DNA from: an uncultured Prevotella sp.
GTDB lineage: Bacteria; Bacteroidota; Bacteroidia; Bacteroidales; Bacteroidaceae
Direction of reading: 5' to 3'
Assembly: GCA_900315695.1 (NCBI GenBank)
Contig: ONAE01000016.1
Location: 1-62,707 of the forward strand
Length of the DNA: 62,707 nt
Shown here: in pieces, positions 17,404 through 26,401 of the stretch
Position numbering within the stretch: the stretch's first letter is position 1
How the letters are laid out: each line of letters begins with the position of its first letter
Position numbers and translations under genes: made by a program
Notes under the pieces: model-generated
Databases searched by the model: none
What the model saw: the letters and a program-made list of their open reading frames with translations, nothing else
What the model was told of the DNA's origin: nothing

Positions 17404-19185
17404 ATGGAATACATCGTTTCAGCACGGAAATACCGTCCTATAACCTTCGACTCCGTCGTGGGACAGGCGGCTCTAACCACAACGCTGAAGAATGCCGTGA
17501 AGAGCGGAAAACTGGCACATGCCTATCTGTTCTGCGGTCCACGAGGTGTGGGAAAGACTACCTGTGCCCGTATCTTTGCCAAAGCCATCAACTGTCAGCA
17601 TCCGACTGCTGAGGGAGAGGCCTGTAATGAATGCGAAAGCTGCCAGTCGTTTAACGAACAGCGATCGCTGAACATCTTCGAGCTTGATGCTGCCTCTAAC
17701 AACTCGGTAGAGCATATCAAGACCCTGATGGAACAGACACGCATCCCACCGCAACTTGGCAGATACAAAGTGTTTATCATCGACGAGGTACATATGCTCT
17801 CTACAGCAGCATTCAACGCTTTTCTGAAGACATTGGAGGAACCACCAGCACATGTGATTTTCATCCTGGCAACCACCGAGAAGCACAAGATTCTGCCAAC
17901 CATCCTGAGTCGTTGTCAGATCTATGACTTCGAGCGTATGACCATCCGCAACACGGTGGATCACCTGAAGCACGTGGCAGAGAAGGAAGGTATCACTTAT
18001 GAGGAGCAGGCTCTGGCCGTGATTGCCGAAAAGGCTGATGGCGGTATGCGTGACGCCCTCTCCATCTTCGATCAGGCTGCTTCGTTCTGCCAAGGCAATA
18101 TCACCTATGAGAAAGTGATTGAGGATCTGAACGTGCTCGATGCCGAGAACTATTTCCAAATCATCGACCTGTCTATAAACAATAAGGTGAGCGATATCAT
18201 GCTGCTGTTGAATAACGTCATCAACAAGGGATTCGACGGTGGTCTGCTGATTCAGGGACTTGCCAAACATGTGCGTAATGTGTTGATGGCGAAAGACCCT
18301 CAGACTCTCCCCTTATTAGAAGTCAGCAATCAGCAGAGACAGCGTTATCAGGATCAGGCCAAGAAGTGTGAGACCCGTTTCCTCTATCAGGCGCTGAAGA
18401 AGATGAACCAGTGTGACATCAACTATCGCCAGTCGAGCAACAAGCGTCTGCTTGTGGAACTGACACTGATTGAGATAGCCCAGATCACCCAGCCTGCGGA
18501 GGAAGGCGACAGTGCGGGGCGTAGCCCTAGAAGATTAAAATCCCTGTTTAAGCATCTGATGCGACAGGCTCAGCCCAAGACTGCGGCCCCACAGGTAGCC
18601 GCGGCTCAGCCCGTTGCACCTAGCAAGCCTAGTAATTCTGGAAATTCAAGCAGCTCAAACATTGCTGACAAGTCCAGTAATTCCAGTCAGCCCAACAAGG
18701 CTGTGAAACTTGGTGGCATTGGCTTCTCCTGGAACAATCTGATGGATCAGGATCAAAAAAAGCCATCGAAGATCAACATCATTCCAGGTACCGTATCCCC
18801 TGCTATCACCCCGCAAAAGAATGCCCAGTTCTCTCAAGAGGATCTGGAGTTGCAATGGATGGCTATGTGTAACCGAATGCCACAAGAACTCAGCGGCATT
18901 GCCACCCGCATGAAGAACATGAATCCCACCATCACTGAACTACCACAGATAGAGGTGCAGGTTGACAATGCACTTATCAAAAAGGAGATGGAGGACTTTA
19001 AAGGACGTATCGTCAGCACGCTCAGAAACGGTCTTCAGAACGAGAACCTCTCACTTGAGATTCGTATTGCAGAACAAAAGAAAGAAATAAAGATCATGAC
19101 CCGTCGTGAGCAGTTTGAGAAACTGACAAAAGAAAATCCTGCCATAGAAAAACTACGGCAGGTATTTAACCTTGAGTTAGCGTAA
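17404..19185 (+). CDS. dnaX: DNA polymerase III subunit gamma/tau
   Basis: 593 residues; the clamp-loader ATPase of the replicative polymerase. Walker A GPRGVGKTT, a zinc-binding cysteine set (CQH, CNECESC), Walker B IIDEVH, the SRC arginine-finger motif and the LATTE sensor are all visible in the first 200 residues. A low-complexity Ala/Pro/Ser/Asn linker (about 385-440) separates the tau C-terminal part. The start at ATG 17404 follows the promoter; an in-frame start at 17371 would precede it. A terminator overlaps the stop codon. Confidence 0.95.
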   Translation: MEYIVSARKYRPITFDSVVGQAALTTTLKNAVKSGKLAHAYLFCGPRGVGKTTCARIFAKAINCQHPTAEGEACNECESCQSFNEQRSLNIFELDAASNNSVEHIKTLMEQTRIPPQLGRYKVFIIDEVHMLSTAAFNAFLKTLEEPPAHVIFILATTEKHKILPTILSRCQIYDFERMTIRNTVDHLKHVAEKEGITYEEQALAVIAEKADGGMRDALSIFDQAASFCQGNITYEKVIEDLNVLDAENYFQIIDLSINNKVSDIMLLLNNVINKGFDGGLLIQGLAKHVRNVLMAKDPQTLPLLEVSNQQRQRYQDQAKKCETRFLYQALKKMNQCDINYRQSSNKRLLVELTLIEIAQITQPAEEGDSAGRSPRRLKSLFKHLMRQAQPKTAAPQVAAAQPVAPSKPSNSGNSSSSNIADKSSNSSQPNKAVKLGGIGFSWNNLMDQDQKKPSKINIIPGTVSPAITPQKNAQFSQEDLELQWMAMCNRMPQELSGIATRMKNMNPTITELPQIEVQVDNALIKKEMEDFKGRIVSTLRNGLQNENLSLEIRIAEQKKEIKIMTRREQFEKLTKENPAIEKLRQVFNLELA

Positions 19186-19210
19186 GGGCACCCAGCCCCT
19201 ACGCTTTTTT
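19179..19210 (+). terminator. Terminator overlapping the dnaX stop
   Basis: The stem at 19179-19189 pairs with 19195-19205 (one G-U type mismatch) and six T residues follow. The dnaX stop codon is inside the left arm. Confidence 0.75.
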
Positions 19211-19214
19211 CTGC

Positions 19215-19571
19215 TTATTCCCCTACAAACCGTTTGATGGTTTCTATACAAGCTTCACTGCTGACAGGTTTCGACAGGAAATCGTCGCAGCCTGCTTCAA
19301 TAGCCAGTTGGCGATCGCTGTCGAAAGCATTAGCCGTCAGTGCCACGATGGGCAAGTCAGGATGCTTCTCCTTGATAGCTTTGGTAGCCTCCAGTCCATC
19401 CATAATGGGCATCTTGATATCCATCAGGATAATATCATACTGACCCTTGTCCGCCAGTTCCACAGCCTCTTGACCATTCTTCGCACGTTCAAACTGGTAG
19501 TACTTCTTCAAGATGTACGACATCAAAATGAAGTTGCTGTCATTGTCTTCTGCCACTAAAATTTTCTTCAT
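19215..19571 (-). CDS. Single-domain response regulator (CheY-like receiver)
   Basis: 118 residues: only a receiver domain. It has the acidic pocket AEDND, acceptor Asp in ILMDIKMPIMDG, VALTAN and the Lys of LSKPVS. With no output domain it must act by protein contact or as a phosphate relay. The start lies 9 bp after the transporter stop, which puts it in one operon with the sensor kinase at 22922 and the transporter, so that kinase is its likely partner. Confidence 0.9.
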   Translation of the reverse strand: MKKILVAEDNDSNFILMSYILKKYYQFERAKNGQEAVELADKGQYDIILMDIKMPIMDGLEATKAIKEKHPDLPIVALTANAFDSDRQLAIEAGCDDFLSKPVSSEACIETIKRFVGE

Positions 19572-19580
19572 GATCTATTA

Positions 19581-21062
19581 TTATTTTGCATTTAACCTAT
19601 CTTTCCACATCTTACTCATATCCTCGAGAGTCTTACCCTTAGTCTCAGGAACCAGACGCCATACGAACAGGGCAGCAACCACACAGATGATACCATAGAG
19701 GCCGTAGGTGAACCAGTGTCCGAAGTCATCACCCTCAGTCAGATGCATATTGAACATCGGCACGAACGAAGAGCTGACAATGAAATTGGAAATCCACTGG
19801 AAAGCCACAGCGATAGCCACAGCACCACCACGGATGGTGTTGGGGAAAATATCTGCAATGAGAACCCAGGTGATGGGACCCCAAGAGAACATAAACGATG
19901 CCGAATAAACCAACAGAGAAGCCGCTGTGACTAAAGCTAGGCTATCATTACCGAAGGTCAAAGCCACGCCAAAGGCACCCAGAGCCATACCTAATGAACC
20001 AGTGATGAGAAGCGGCTTGCGACCGAGTTTCTCAACAGTGAACACAGCCACCAACGTGAATGAGATATTGATGATACCCATGAATACTGTCAGCATCATC
20101 GGGTCGTCCATACCCATATCACCGAAGATTCGTGGTGCATAGTAGAGCACAGCATTGATACCCACTGCCTGCTGGAACACAGACAACATGATACCTACGA
20201 AGATACAGAGCGCACCATAGGTCATCAGCTTCTCGGTCTTCACCACCATCGTGTCTTTGATATCCTGGATAATCTGTGCAGCTTTTGAGGCACCATTGAT
20301 CTTGGCAAGGATACCCTCAGCCTTTTTGTCCTGTCCGATACTTACGAGGTAACGCGGTGTCTCAGGCACGAAACAGATCAGCAGGGCAAAGAGTCCTGCG
20401 GGCACAGCCTCACTACCGAACATATAACGCCAACCTGTTGTCACCGTCCACTGTGCAGCAGGTGTGATCTCTGCAATCTGCTTACCCATCTCCTCTACGA
20501 GCGGCTGGATATGGTCGCCCAGGATGAAGAAGTTCACAAAATAGACCACCAGCTGACCAAAGATAATAGCGAACTGGTTCCAGCTGACGAGCATACCACG
20601 GATATTCGAAGGAGCCACCTCACCGATGTACATCGGACAGATAGCAGAAGCCAGACCTACACCGACACCACCGATCACACGGTAGATATTAAACATAATG
20701 AGCAGTGAGTAAGTCGGTTTTCCGTACTCGAAGAACAGGAACTCAGGATCCATTGATCCCAGTGCTGAGACAAAGAATAGCAAGCCTGCAATAATCAGCG
20801 ATTTCTTTCGTCCCAGGTTCGTGGCCAGGAATCCGGAAATAGCAGATCCGATAATACAGCCGATGAGAGCACTTGCCGAAGTGAAACCATGCCATCCGTC
20901 GGTGTAATCAAAATCCTGTGCAGTCTTTAAGAAGGCCTGAAGACCTTTTTCCGCACCAGATATGACAGCTGTGTCATATCCGAACAACAAGCCGCCAAGT
21001 ACTGCGACCATCACAATTGAGATCAGGTAGGCTTTGCTACCCTGTTCTTTCTGTTCATTCAT
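19581..21062 (-). CDS. MFS sugar porter (xylose/arabinose/hexose symporter-like)
   Basis: 493 residues with 12 predicted membrane helices. Sugar-porter signatures are present: GYDTAVISGAEKG after helix 1, the NLGRKKSL loop, PRYLVSIGQ before the central loop and PETKGKTLEDM at the end. It is XylE-like with a long helix 5-6 loop. It lies between a sensor kinase gene and a receiver gene and is divergent from the GH10-CE1 xylanase, so uptake of xylose or another pentose is plausible but inferred. Confidence 0.88.
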   Translation of the reverse strand: MNEQKEQGSKAYLISIVMVAVLGGLLFGYDTAVISGAEKGLQAFLKTAQDFDYTDGWHGFTSASALIGCIIGSAISGFLATNLGRKKSLIIAGLLFFVSALGSMDPEFLFFEYGKPTYSLLIMFNIYRVIGGVGVGLASAICPMYIGEVAPSNIRGMLVSWNQFAIIFGQLVVYFVNFFILGDHIQPLVEEMGKQIAEITPAAQWTVTTGWRYMFGSEAVPAGLFALLICFVPETPRYLVSIGQDKKAEGILAKINGASKAAQIIQDIKDTMVVKTEKLMTYGALCIFVGIMLSVFQQAVGINAVLYYAPRIFGDMGMDDPMMLTVFMGIINISFTLVAVFTVEKLGRKPLLITGSLGMALGAFGVALTFGNDSLALVTAASLLVYSASFMFSWGPITWVLIADIFPNTIRGGAVAIAVAFQWISNFIVSSSFVPMFNMHLTEGDDFGHWFTYGLYGIICVVAALFVWRLVPETKGKTLEDMSKMWKDRLNAK

Positions 21063-21083
21063 CTTTTTCAGTTCTTATTGTTA

Positions 21084-22922
21084 TTAATTCTTTGATAATT
21101 CCACCGGGAGTCTGAGCGTAAAGGTTGTTCCTGCCTCCGATGTCTGGTCAAGCGTCAGTTCACCGCCCAGTTTCTGAGCCGTTTCCCAACAGTAGGCTAA
21201 ACCCAGGCCCAGACCTTCCTTAAACTCGTCAGCCTTCATCCATCGCTGGAAGATAGTACCCTGCTTGTCTGATGGGATGCCGCATCCCGTATCCTCTACA
21301 CTGAAGAGCATCATCTTCCGATTATTTTGTTTCTCCGTACGTACCTTTAATATAATATGTCCCTTTTCGGTAAACTTGGCTGAGTTCTCCAGAATGTAGC
21401 TAAGCATCAGCAACAGACTGTCACCGTTGGTATAAAGTGTGCAGTCACCATTCGTCTGGTCATCCAGTTTCACCTTAATCTTCTCGGCATCCACCACTGG
21501 CATATTCTCAATAGCCTTGCGACAGACGCCTATACCGTCGATTTGCGCTGCCATCTCCATCAGATCTTTTGTACTGTCATGGGCTATTGCGAGCATCTTA
21601 TTCACAAGCGACGTAATCTGATAGGTGCTGTGCCCGATGTTCTTTGCCACCACGCTGCGCTCTTTGTCTCCCATGTCTGGTCCCATTTCGGCCAACACCT
21701 GCGAGAAACCGTTGATGATATTCAGTGGCGTACGGATCTCATGGCTCACGTTCTTGATAAACTCCGACTTCATCTCGTCGGCAGCTGCCACCTTTTTGTA
21801 GGCTGTCTTTAGCTCCAGGTTCTTAGCCATCAACTTCTTATTGTACTTACGACGCATGATGATATTGCGGGCCATCAGCACAATGGTGAGTAATGCCAAC
21901 AAGGCAAAGCCGAAAAGGATATAGTTCATCACTTTGGCCATTTTCTGACTTTTCTTCATCAGCTCCACCTCGTCTTCCATACGGTCCATGTTATCGGCAA
22001 TCATCACACCCGTGATGGAGTCACGCTTATGCATCAGTTCGCGCTGAGTCATAAAGGCTTTCTCGTTATCACCGATGTAACGATAGATATCACATTTCAA
22101 CAGATACTGCTCCTTCAGGTTCGGTAAGGTCTCTGCCTCAGCCAGAGCCTCATCCTTACCTTTTTCCCTCAGTGTCCTATAGATGCGGGCATAAGGCGTA
22201 AAGAGATCGGCAGAAGGCGTATTGTTCATGTTCTCGGCCTCCTCCATCTTATCTATGCATCTCTGGAAGGCATCGTAATCTTTCAGTTTGAACATCACAA
22301 TTGACCTGATGGCATAGACATCCGCCAGACACCTGTAGAAGTTCCACGAATTTCTGTTCTTTCTCAGCACCTTCTCCGTCACATCAAGCCAGTGAAGGGT
22401 CTGTGTCGGACTGTTGTTCAGGTGTACATGCGCCAAGGAGAGATAGATAAAGGCCAGTCCGTCATTCTCGAACCGCGTGCCCTTGATCTGTTCAGCCGAT
22501 TTCAGGAATTCTGCTTCGGCACCAGGTATATTACCACAAGTGTTATACACATGCCCCATCATATTCGATACGAAGTACCGTCCTTCCTCAGCGAACTGAC
22601 TGCTCTCTATGTCACCTTTCAGTCCCTGAACGATATGGTAGGCCGAAGAAATATTCATTTTGCCCAGACTATACATGATGCCGCACACCCAGGATGTGCT
22701 GGCTTCAAGCATATTGTTATCAGCCATGGCATGCTGACGAAAAGCCAGACAAGCATCATAGACCACCTGTTGTGAATCCTGCAAGCAAGATTCCCACATG
22801 GCCTGCATAAGCCTACTGTGCTCAACTGTATCTTTGCAATGAGGTTTTTGTGCCGGCACCTGCGTCGTCATCAACAAAACCGCAGCAACAGATATTAATC
22901 GTATATAATGGTTGATACCCAT
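21084..22922 (-). CDS. TPR-containing membrane histidine kinase
   Basis: 612 residues. Signal peptide (about 1-25), a helical TPR-like sensor region (about 30-300), one membrane helix (about 331-350), a coiled coil, then HisKA with His394 (KNVSHEIRTPLN) and the ATPase domain (LENSAKF, DTGCGIPSD, EGLGLGLAYC). The sensor faces the periplasm. No receiver is fused; the one-domain receiver gene two positions downstream is the likely target. The start at 22922 is set by the promoter at 22951-22982; the longer frame would begin inside it. Confidence 0.88.
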   Translation of the reverse strand: MGINHYIRLISVAAVLLMTTQVPAQKPHCKDTVEHSRLMQAMWESCLQDSQQVVYDACLAFRQHAMADNNMLEASTSWVCGIMYSLGKMNISSAYHIVQGLKGDIESSQFAEEGRYFVSNMMGHVYNTCGNIPGAEAEFLKSAEQIKGTRFENDGLAFIYLSLAHVHLNNSPTQTLHWLDVTEKVLRKNRNSWNFYRCLADVYAIRSIVMFKLKDYDAFQRCIDKMEEAENMNNTPSADLFTPYARIYRTLREKGKDEALAEAETLPNLKEQYLLKCDIYRYIGDNEKAFMTQRELMHKRDSITGVMIADNMDRMEDEVELMKKSQKMAKVMNYILFGFALLALLTIVLMARNIIMRRKYNKKLMAKNLELKTAYKKVAAADEMKSEFIKNVSHEIRTPLNIINGFSQVLAEMGPDMGDKERSVVAKNIGHSTYQITSLVNKMLAIAHDSTKDLMEMAAQIDGIGVCRKAIENMPVVDAEKIKVKLDDQTNGDCTLYTNGDSLLLMLSYILENSAKFTEKGHIILKVRTEKQNNRKMMLFSVEDTGCGIPSDKQGTIFQRWMKADEFKEGLGLGLAYCWETAQKLGGELTLDQTSEAGTTFTLRLPVELSKN

Positions 22923-22950
22923 CCCATTTAGGTTGCTAGAAAATTCTCTG

Positions 22951-22982
22951 CAAAAATAAGGATTTCCGTCGAAAACACCAAA
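22951..22982 (-). promoter_or_regulatory. Full Bacteroidota promoter for the kinase-transporter-receiver operon
   Basis: Read leftward, TTTG (22979-22982) and TATTTTTG (22951-22958) are 20 bp apart. It is divergent from the xylanase promoter about 85 bp away. Confidence 0.7.
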
Positions 22983-23042
22983 CATTTTCCTTTCTATTGC
23001 ATAATTTTAAGATTATTATTTCTCTATATTGATTTTTTTTCG

Positions 23043-23050
23043 TATTTTTG
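23043..23050 (+). promoter_or_regulatory. -7 box for the xylanase-esterase gene
   Basis: TATTTTTG lies 38 bp before the ATG; no good -33 match is seen, so an activator may be needed. Confidence 0.5.
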
Positions 23051-23088
23051 CCACAGTTTTTCCTAATTAATCATTAACAAACAACAAC

Positions 23089-25254
23089 ATGAGAAAATTC
23101 TTTTTTGCTCTAACACTGCTCGTAGCGAGTGCTTCATCAGCATTTGCTCAGTGGGGACGCCCCGTCGATTATGCGGCAGGTCCCGGTTTGAAAGATGCCT
23201 ACAAAGACTTTTTCACCATCGGTGTAGCTGTGAACAAGACCAACGTGTCTGATCCAGCTCAGATGGAGATTATCAAGAAACAGTTCAACAGCGTTACCGC
23301 TGAGAACGCTTGGAAGCCAGGCGAGATCCATCCGAAAGAGGGCGTCTGGAACTTTAGTTTAGCCGACAGCATCGCCAACTTCTGTCGTGAGAACGGCATC
23401 AAGATGCGTGGTCACTGCCTCTGCTGGCACGCTCAGTTTGCCGACTGGATGTTCACCGACAAGAAAGGCAAGGATGTGAAGAAGGAAGTGTTCTACCAGC
23501 GTCTGCGCGAACATATCCATACGGTGGTAAACCGTTACAAAGATGTGGTCTATGCTTGGGACGTAGTAAATGAGGCTATGGCAGACGACAACATGATGTT
23601 CCGTCCTGATGCAAGCCCCTATCGCCAGAGCCGTCACTTCAAGCTCTGTGGCGACGAGTTCATCGCCAAGGCTTTCGAGTTTGCACGTGAAGCTGATCCC
23701 ACAGGTGTGCTGATCTACAACGACTACAGCACTGTTGATCCTGGCAAGCGCGAGCGTATCTATAATATGGTAAAGAAGATGAAGGATGCTGGTGTTCCTA
23801 TCGACGGTATCGGCATGCAGGGTCACTACAACATCTACTTCCCCGATGAGGAGCAGCTCGAAAAAGCCATCAGCCGTTTCAGCGAGATCGTTAATACGAT
23901 CCACATCACCGAGCTTGACCTTCGCACCAACACGGAGAGCGGTGGCCAGCTGATTTTCTCACACGGCGAGGCCAAGCCTCAGGCTCCCTATATCCAGACA
24001 CTTCAGGAAGACCAGTACAACCGTTTGTTCCGTATCTTCAGAAAGCACAAGGATGTCATTAAGAACATCACTTTCTGGAACCTCAGCGATAAGGATTCTT
24101 GGCTGGGTGTAAACAACCACCCGCTGCCTTTCGATGAGAACTTCAAGGCCAAGCGCTCACTCGCCGTGATCCGTGACTTCGATGTTAAAGCCGACAACTA
24201 CGTTCCCAAGAACGACTGGGTGCCCAACCCCATGAACCAGCCTGGACAGGAATATCCGCAGGTGAACAGCGAGGGTTATGCCCGTTTCCGTGTAGAGGCT
24301 CCAGATGCCAAGTCTGTTATCGTCAGCCTCGGCTTAGGCGGACGTGGTGGCACCGTGCTCCGCAAGGATAAGGATGGCGTATGGGTAGGTACCACCGAGG
24401 GACCGATGGATCCTGGCTTCCACTATTATCACCTCACCATCGACGGTGGCGTGTTCAACGATCCCGGCACCCACAACTACTTCGGTTCCTGCCGTTGGGA
24501 AAGCGGTATCGAGATTCCCGCTCCCGATCAGGACTTCTACGCAGAGCGCACCGACATTCCTCATGGCAACATGCAGAAAGTGCTCTTCTACTCAAAGAGC
24601 CTGGGCAAGATGCAGGAGGCTACCGTTTACCTGCCCGCAGGCTACGGCAAGGTGGTAAAGGGCAAGCAGGAGCGCTACCCAGTGCTGTATCTGCAGCACG
24701 GTTGGGGTGAGAACGAGACCAGCTGGTCCGCACAGGGTAAGGCAGGTCTGATCATGGACAACCTGATTGCCGACGGCAAGATCAAGCCCTTCATCATCGT
24801 GATGGCCTACGGTCTCACCAACGACATCAAGTTCGGCACCATCGGCCAGTTCACCGCCAAGGAGTTTGAGACTGTACTCGTTGATGAGCTCGTGCCCTTC
24901 ATCGACAAGAACTTCCTGACCAAGGCCGACAAGTGGAACCGTGCAATGGCTGGTTTGTCAATGGGTGGTATGGAGACCAAACTCATCACCCTGCGTCGTC
25001 CTGAGGTCTTCGGCTACTGGGGACTGCTCTCTGGCGGCATCTACATGCCAGAGGACATCAAGGATCCCAAGTGCGTGAAGTACATCTTCGAAGGCTGTGG
25101 TGACAAGGAGAATCCCGAGGGCATCAACAAGAGCGTAGAGGCGCTGAAAGCCGCAGGCTTCAATGCCGAAGGTCTGATTTCTGAGGGCACAGCCCACGAG
25201 TTCCTCACCTGGCGCCGTTGCCTCGAGAAGGTGGCCCAGAGTCTCTTCAAATGA
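23089..25254 (+). CDS. Bifunctional GH10 endo-xylanase / CE1 feruloyl esterase
   Basis: 721 residues, secreted (signal peptide about 1-20). The GH10 barrel (about 25-370) has acid/base Glu162 in DVVNEA and nucleophile Glu275 in HITELDLR. An E-set/CBM48-like domain (about 390-475) links to a CE1 esterase (about 490-720) with nucleophile Ser624 in GLSMGG and catalytic His703 in GTAHEF. It should cut xylan and release ferulate side chains. This layout is known for Xyn10D-Fae1A of Prevotella ruminicola. It is monocistronic with a terminator, divergent from a sensor kinase/sugar transporter operon that may serve the same substrate. Confidence 0.95.
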   Translation: MRKFFFALTLLVASASSAFAQWGRPVDYAAGPGLKDAYKDFFTIGVAVNKTNVSDPAQMEIIKKQFNSVTAENAWKPGEIHPKEGVWNFSLADSIANFCRENGIKMRGHCLCWHAQFADWMFTDKKGKDVKKEVFYQRLREHIHTVVNRYKDVVYAWDVVNEAMADDNMMFRPDASPYRQSRHFKLCGDEFIAKAFEFAREADPTGVLIYNDYSTVDPGKRERIYNMVKKMKDAGVPIDGIGMQGHYNIYFPDEEQLEKAISRFSEIVNTIHITELDLRTNTESGGQLIFSHGEAKPQAPYIQTLQEDQYNRLFRIFRKHKDVIKNITFWNLSDKDSWLGVNNHPLPFDENFKAKRSLAVIRDFDVKADNYVPKNDWVPNPMNQPGQEYPQVNSEGYARFRVEAPDAKSVIVSLGLGGRGGTVLRKDKDGVWVGTTEGPMDPGFHYYHLTIDGGVFNDPGTHNYFGSCRWESGIEIPAPDQDFYAERTDIPHGNMQKVLFYSKSLGKMQEATVYLPAGYGKVVKGKQERYPVLYLQHGWGENETSWSAQGKAGLIMDNLIADGKIKPFIIVMAYGLTNDIKFGTIGQFTAKEFETVLVDELVPFIDKNFLTKADKWNRAMAGLSMGGMETKLITLRRPEVFGYWGLLSGGIYMPEDIKDPKCVKYIFEGCGDKENPEGINKSVEALKAAGFNAEGLISEGTAHEFLTWRRCLEKVAQSLFK

Positions 25255-25280
25255 TTCTTAGAAATTTTGTAATATCAACA

Positions 25281-25310
25281 AGGCCCTCGCTTGCTGAGCG
25301 GGGGCTTTTT
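25281..25310 (+). terminator. Terminator after the xylanase-esterase gene
   Basis: GCCCTCGC pairs with GCGGGGGC across a 7-base loop and a T run follows. Confidence 0.75.
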
Positions 25311-25331
25311 GTTTGAGGGATAATACCACTC

Positions 25332-26303
25332 TCAACTTGATTCAGGGTAAAACATATGTCTCTTTCTATACTCCCATAGTTCTAAGGAGTTGATGATGTT
25401 CTGCCAGAGCACATAACAGCCTGCCCCGACAGAGGCCATCGGGTTCAGATAGGTGTAGGCCACCCAGATGGAAAGGGCGGTATTCTTCTGAAAGGATGCC
25501 TGACCGGAATTGATCTCATCACCCAGATGACGGCCCACGCTGCGCCCCAAAAGGAAGAGCACGAAACAGAGTATCAGACTGAGGATGGCAATCATCAGCA
25601 GCAGGGAGAGACCTGCCTCGCTATGGACGATGTTGCGGACGGTAACGCCCGAGGTGACACTGAGCTGGGCTGACCATAGGTAGAACGAGAGGTCGGGAAT
25701 GGAGACGATTTTTTCGCACAAGCGCTTGGCATAATGCTGCATAAACCAGCCTAGAGCCAACGGAGCTATCAGGACAACAGCCAGCTTCTCAAGGATAATG
25801 AGAAAGGCACTCCAGAAGTTGAGCCCAGCCCCTCGTTCGAGCAGGGGGAACACAGCAGGAATCATGAGGGCGGAGGCAAAGGAGGAGAGCACGACGAAAG
25901 CTGTCATCGTATTAATATTACCGCCGATTTTCGCTGTTACCACAGGGGCAGCGGTAGCGGCAGGTCCTATGATGCAGGTGAGCACGCTCTCCCAGAGAAT
26001 CTTCTGCCAGAGGTCGCCCTCGACACAGAAGATGATCCACACGTTGAGCACCACGAGGAGCACCTGAGCCAGCAACACGCCGAACTGCCAGCGGTGAGGG
26101 CGCATCTGATGGAAATCCACACGACAGAAAGTGGAAAAAAGAGTACAGAACACCATCATCGGAAAAACCGTATCGATGATGGGACCGAAAAAATTGCCGG
26201 CATTATCGAGCTGCGGCACCCAGTAGAACAGAAGATACACTATAGAGCCCGTAGCAATGGCTACAGGTAGCGTCCAGTCTTTCAAAAATTGCTTGATACT
26301 CAT
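25332..26303 (-). CDS. BASS family transporter (bile acid:sodium symporter-like)
   Basis: 323 residues, about nine or ten membrane helices. The IIGPAATAAPVVTAKIGGN stretch and the later YLNPMASVGAG segment match the two discontinuous-helix regions of BASS-fold transporters. The substrate is unknown; bacterial members move organic anions such as pantoate or bile acids. It stands alone, convergent with the xylanase gene. Confidence 0.78.
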   Translation of the reverse strand: MSIKQFLKDWTLPVAIATGSIVYLLFYWVPQLDNAGNFFGPIIDTVFPMMVFCTLFSTFCRVDFHQMRPHRWQFGVLLAQVLLVVLNVWIIFCVEGDLWQKILWESVLTCIIGPAATAAPVVTAKIGGNINTMTAFVVLSSFASALMIPAVFPLLERGAGLNFWSAFLIILEKLAVVLIAPLALGWFMQHYAKRLCEKIVSIPDLSFYLWSAQLSVTSGVTVRNIVHSEAGLSLLLMIAILSLILCFVLFLLGRSVGRHLGDEINSGQASFQKNTALSIWVAYTYLNPMASVGAGCYVLWQNIINSLELWEYRKRHMFYPESS

Positions 26304-26313
26304 ATTTGGGGTG

Positions 26314-26321
26314 CAAAGTTA
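26314..26321 (-). promoter_or_regulatory. -7 box for the BASS transporter
   Basis: Read leftward it is TAACTTTG, 10 bp before the ATG at 26303, so the mRNA leader would be very short. Confidence 0.5.
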
Positions 26322-26360
26322 CGGAAAAAGTAAAAAAGTAAAAAGGTAAAAAGGTAAAAA

Positions 26361-26392
26361 TTTGGTTTTTCACTTATTTATTCGTAATTTTG
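26361..26392 (+). promoter_or_regulatory. Full Bacteroidota promoter for the metF operon
   Basis: TTTG (26361-26364) and TAATTTTG (26385-26392) are 20 bp apart. The DNA before it (about 26326-26360) is a run of AAAAGGTAAA-type units. The metF ATG is only 9 bp after the box. Confidence 0.72.
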
Positions 26393-26401
26393 CAGCCAAT
26401 T

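Noticed and set aside
26326-26360. AAAAGGTAAA run as a regulatory tandem repeat
   Set aside because: Low-complexity A-rich DNA before a strong promoter; could be an UP-like element but nothing specific supports it.
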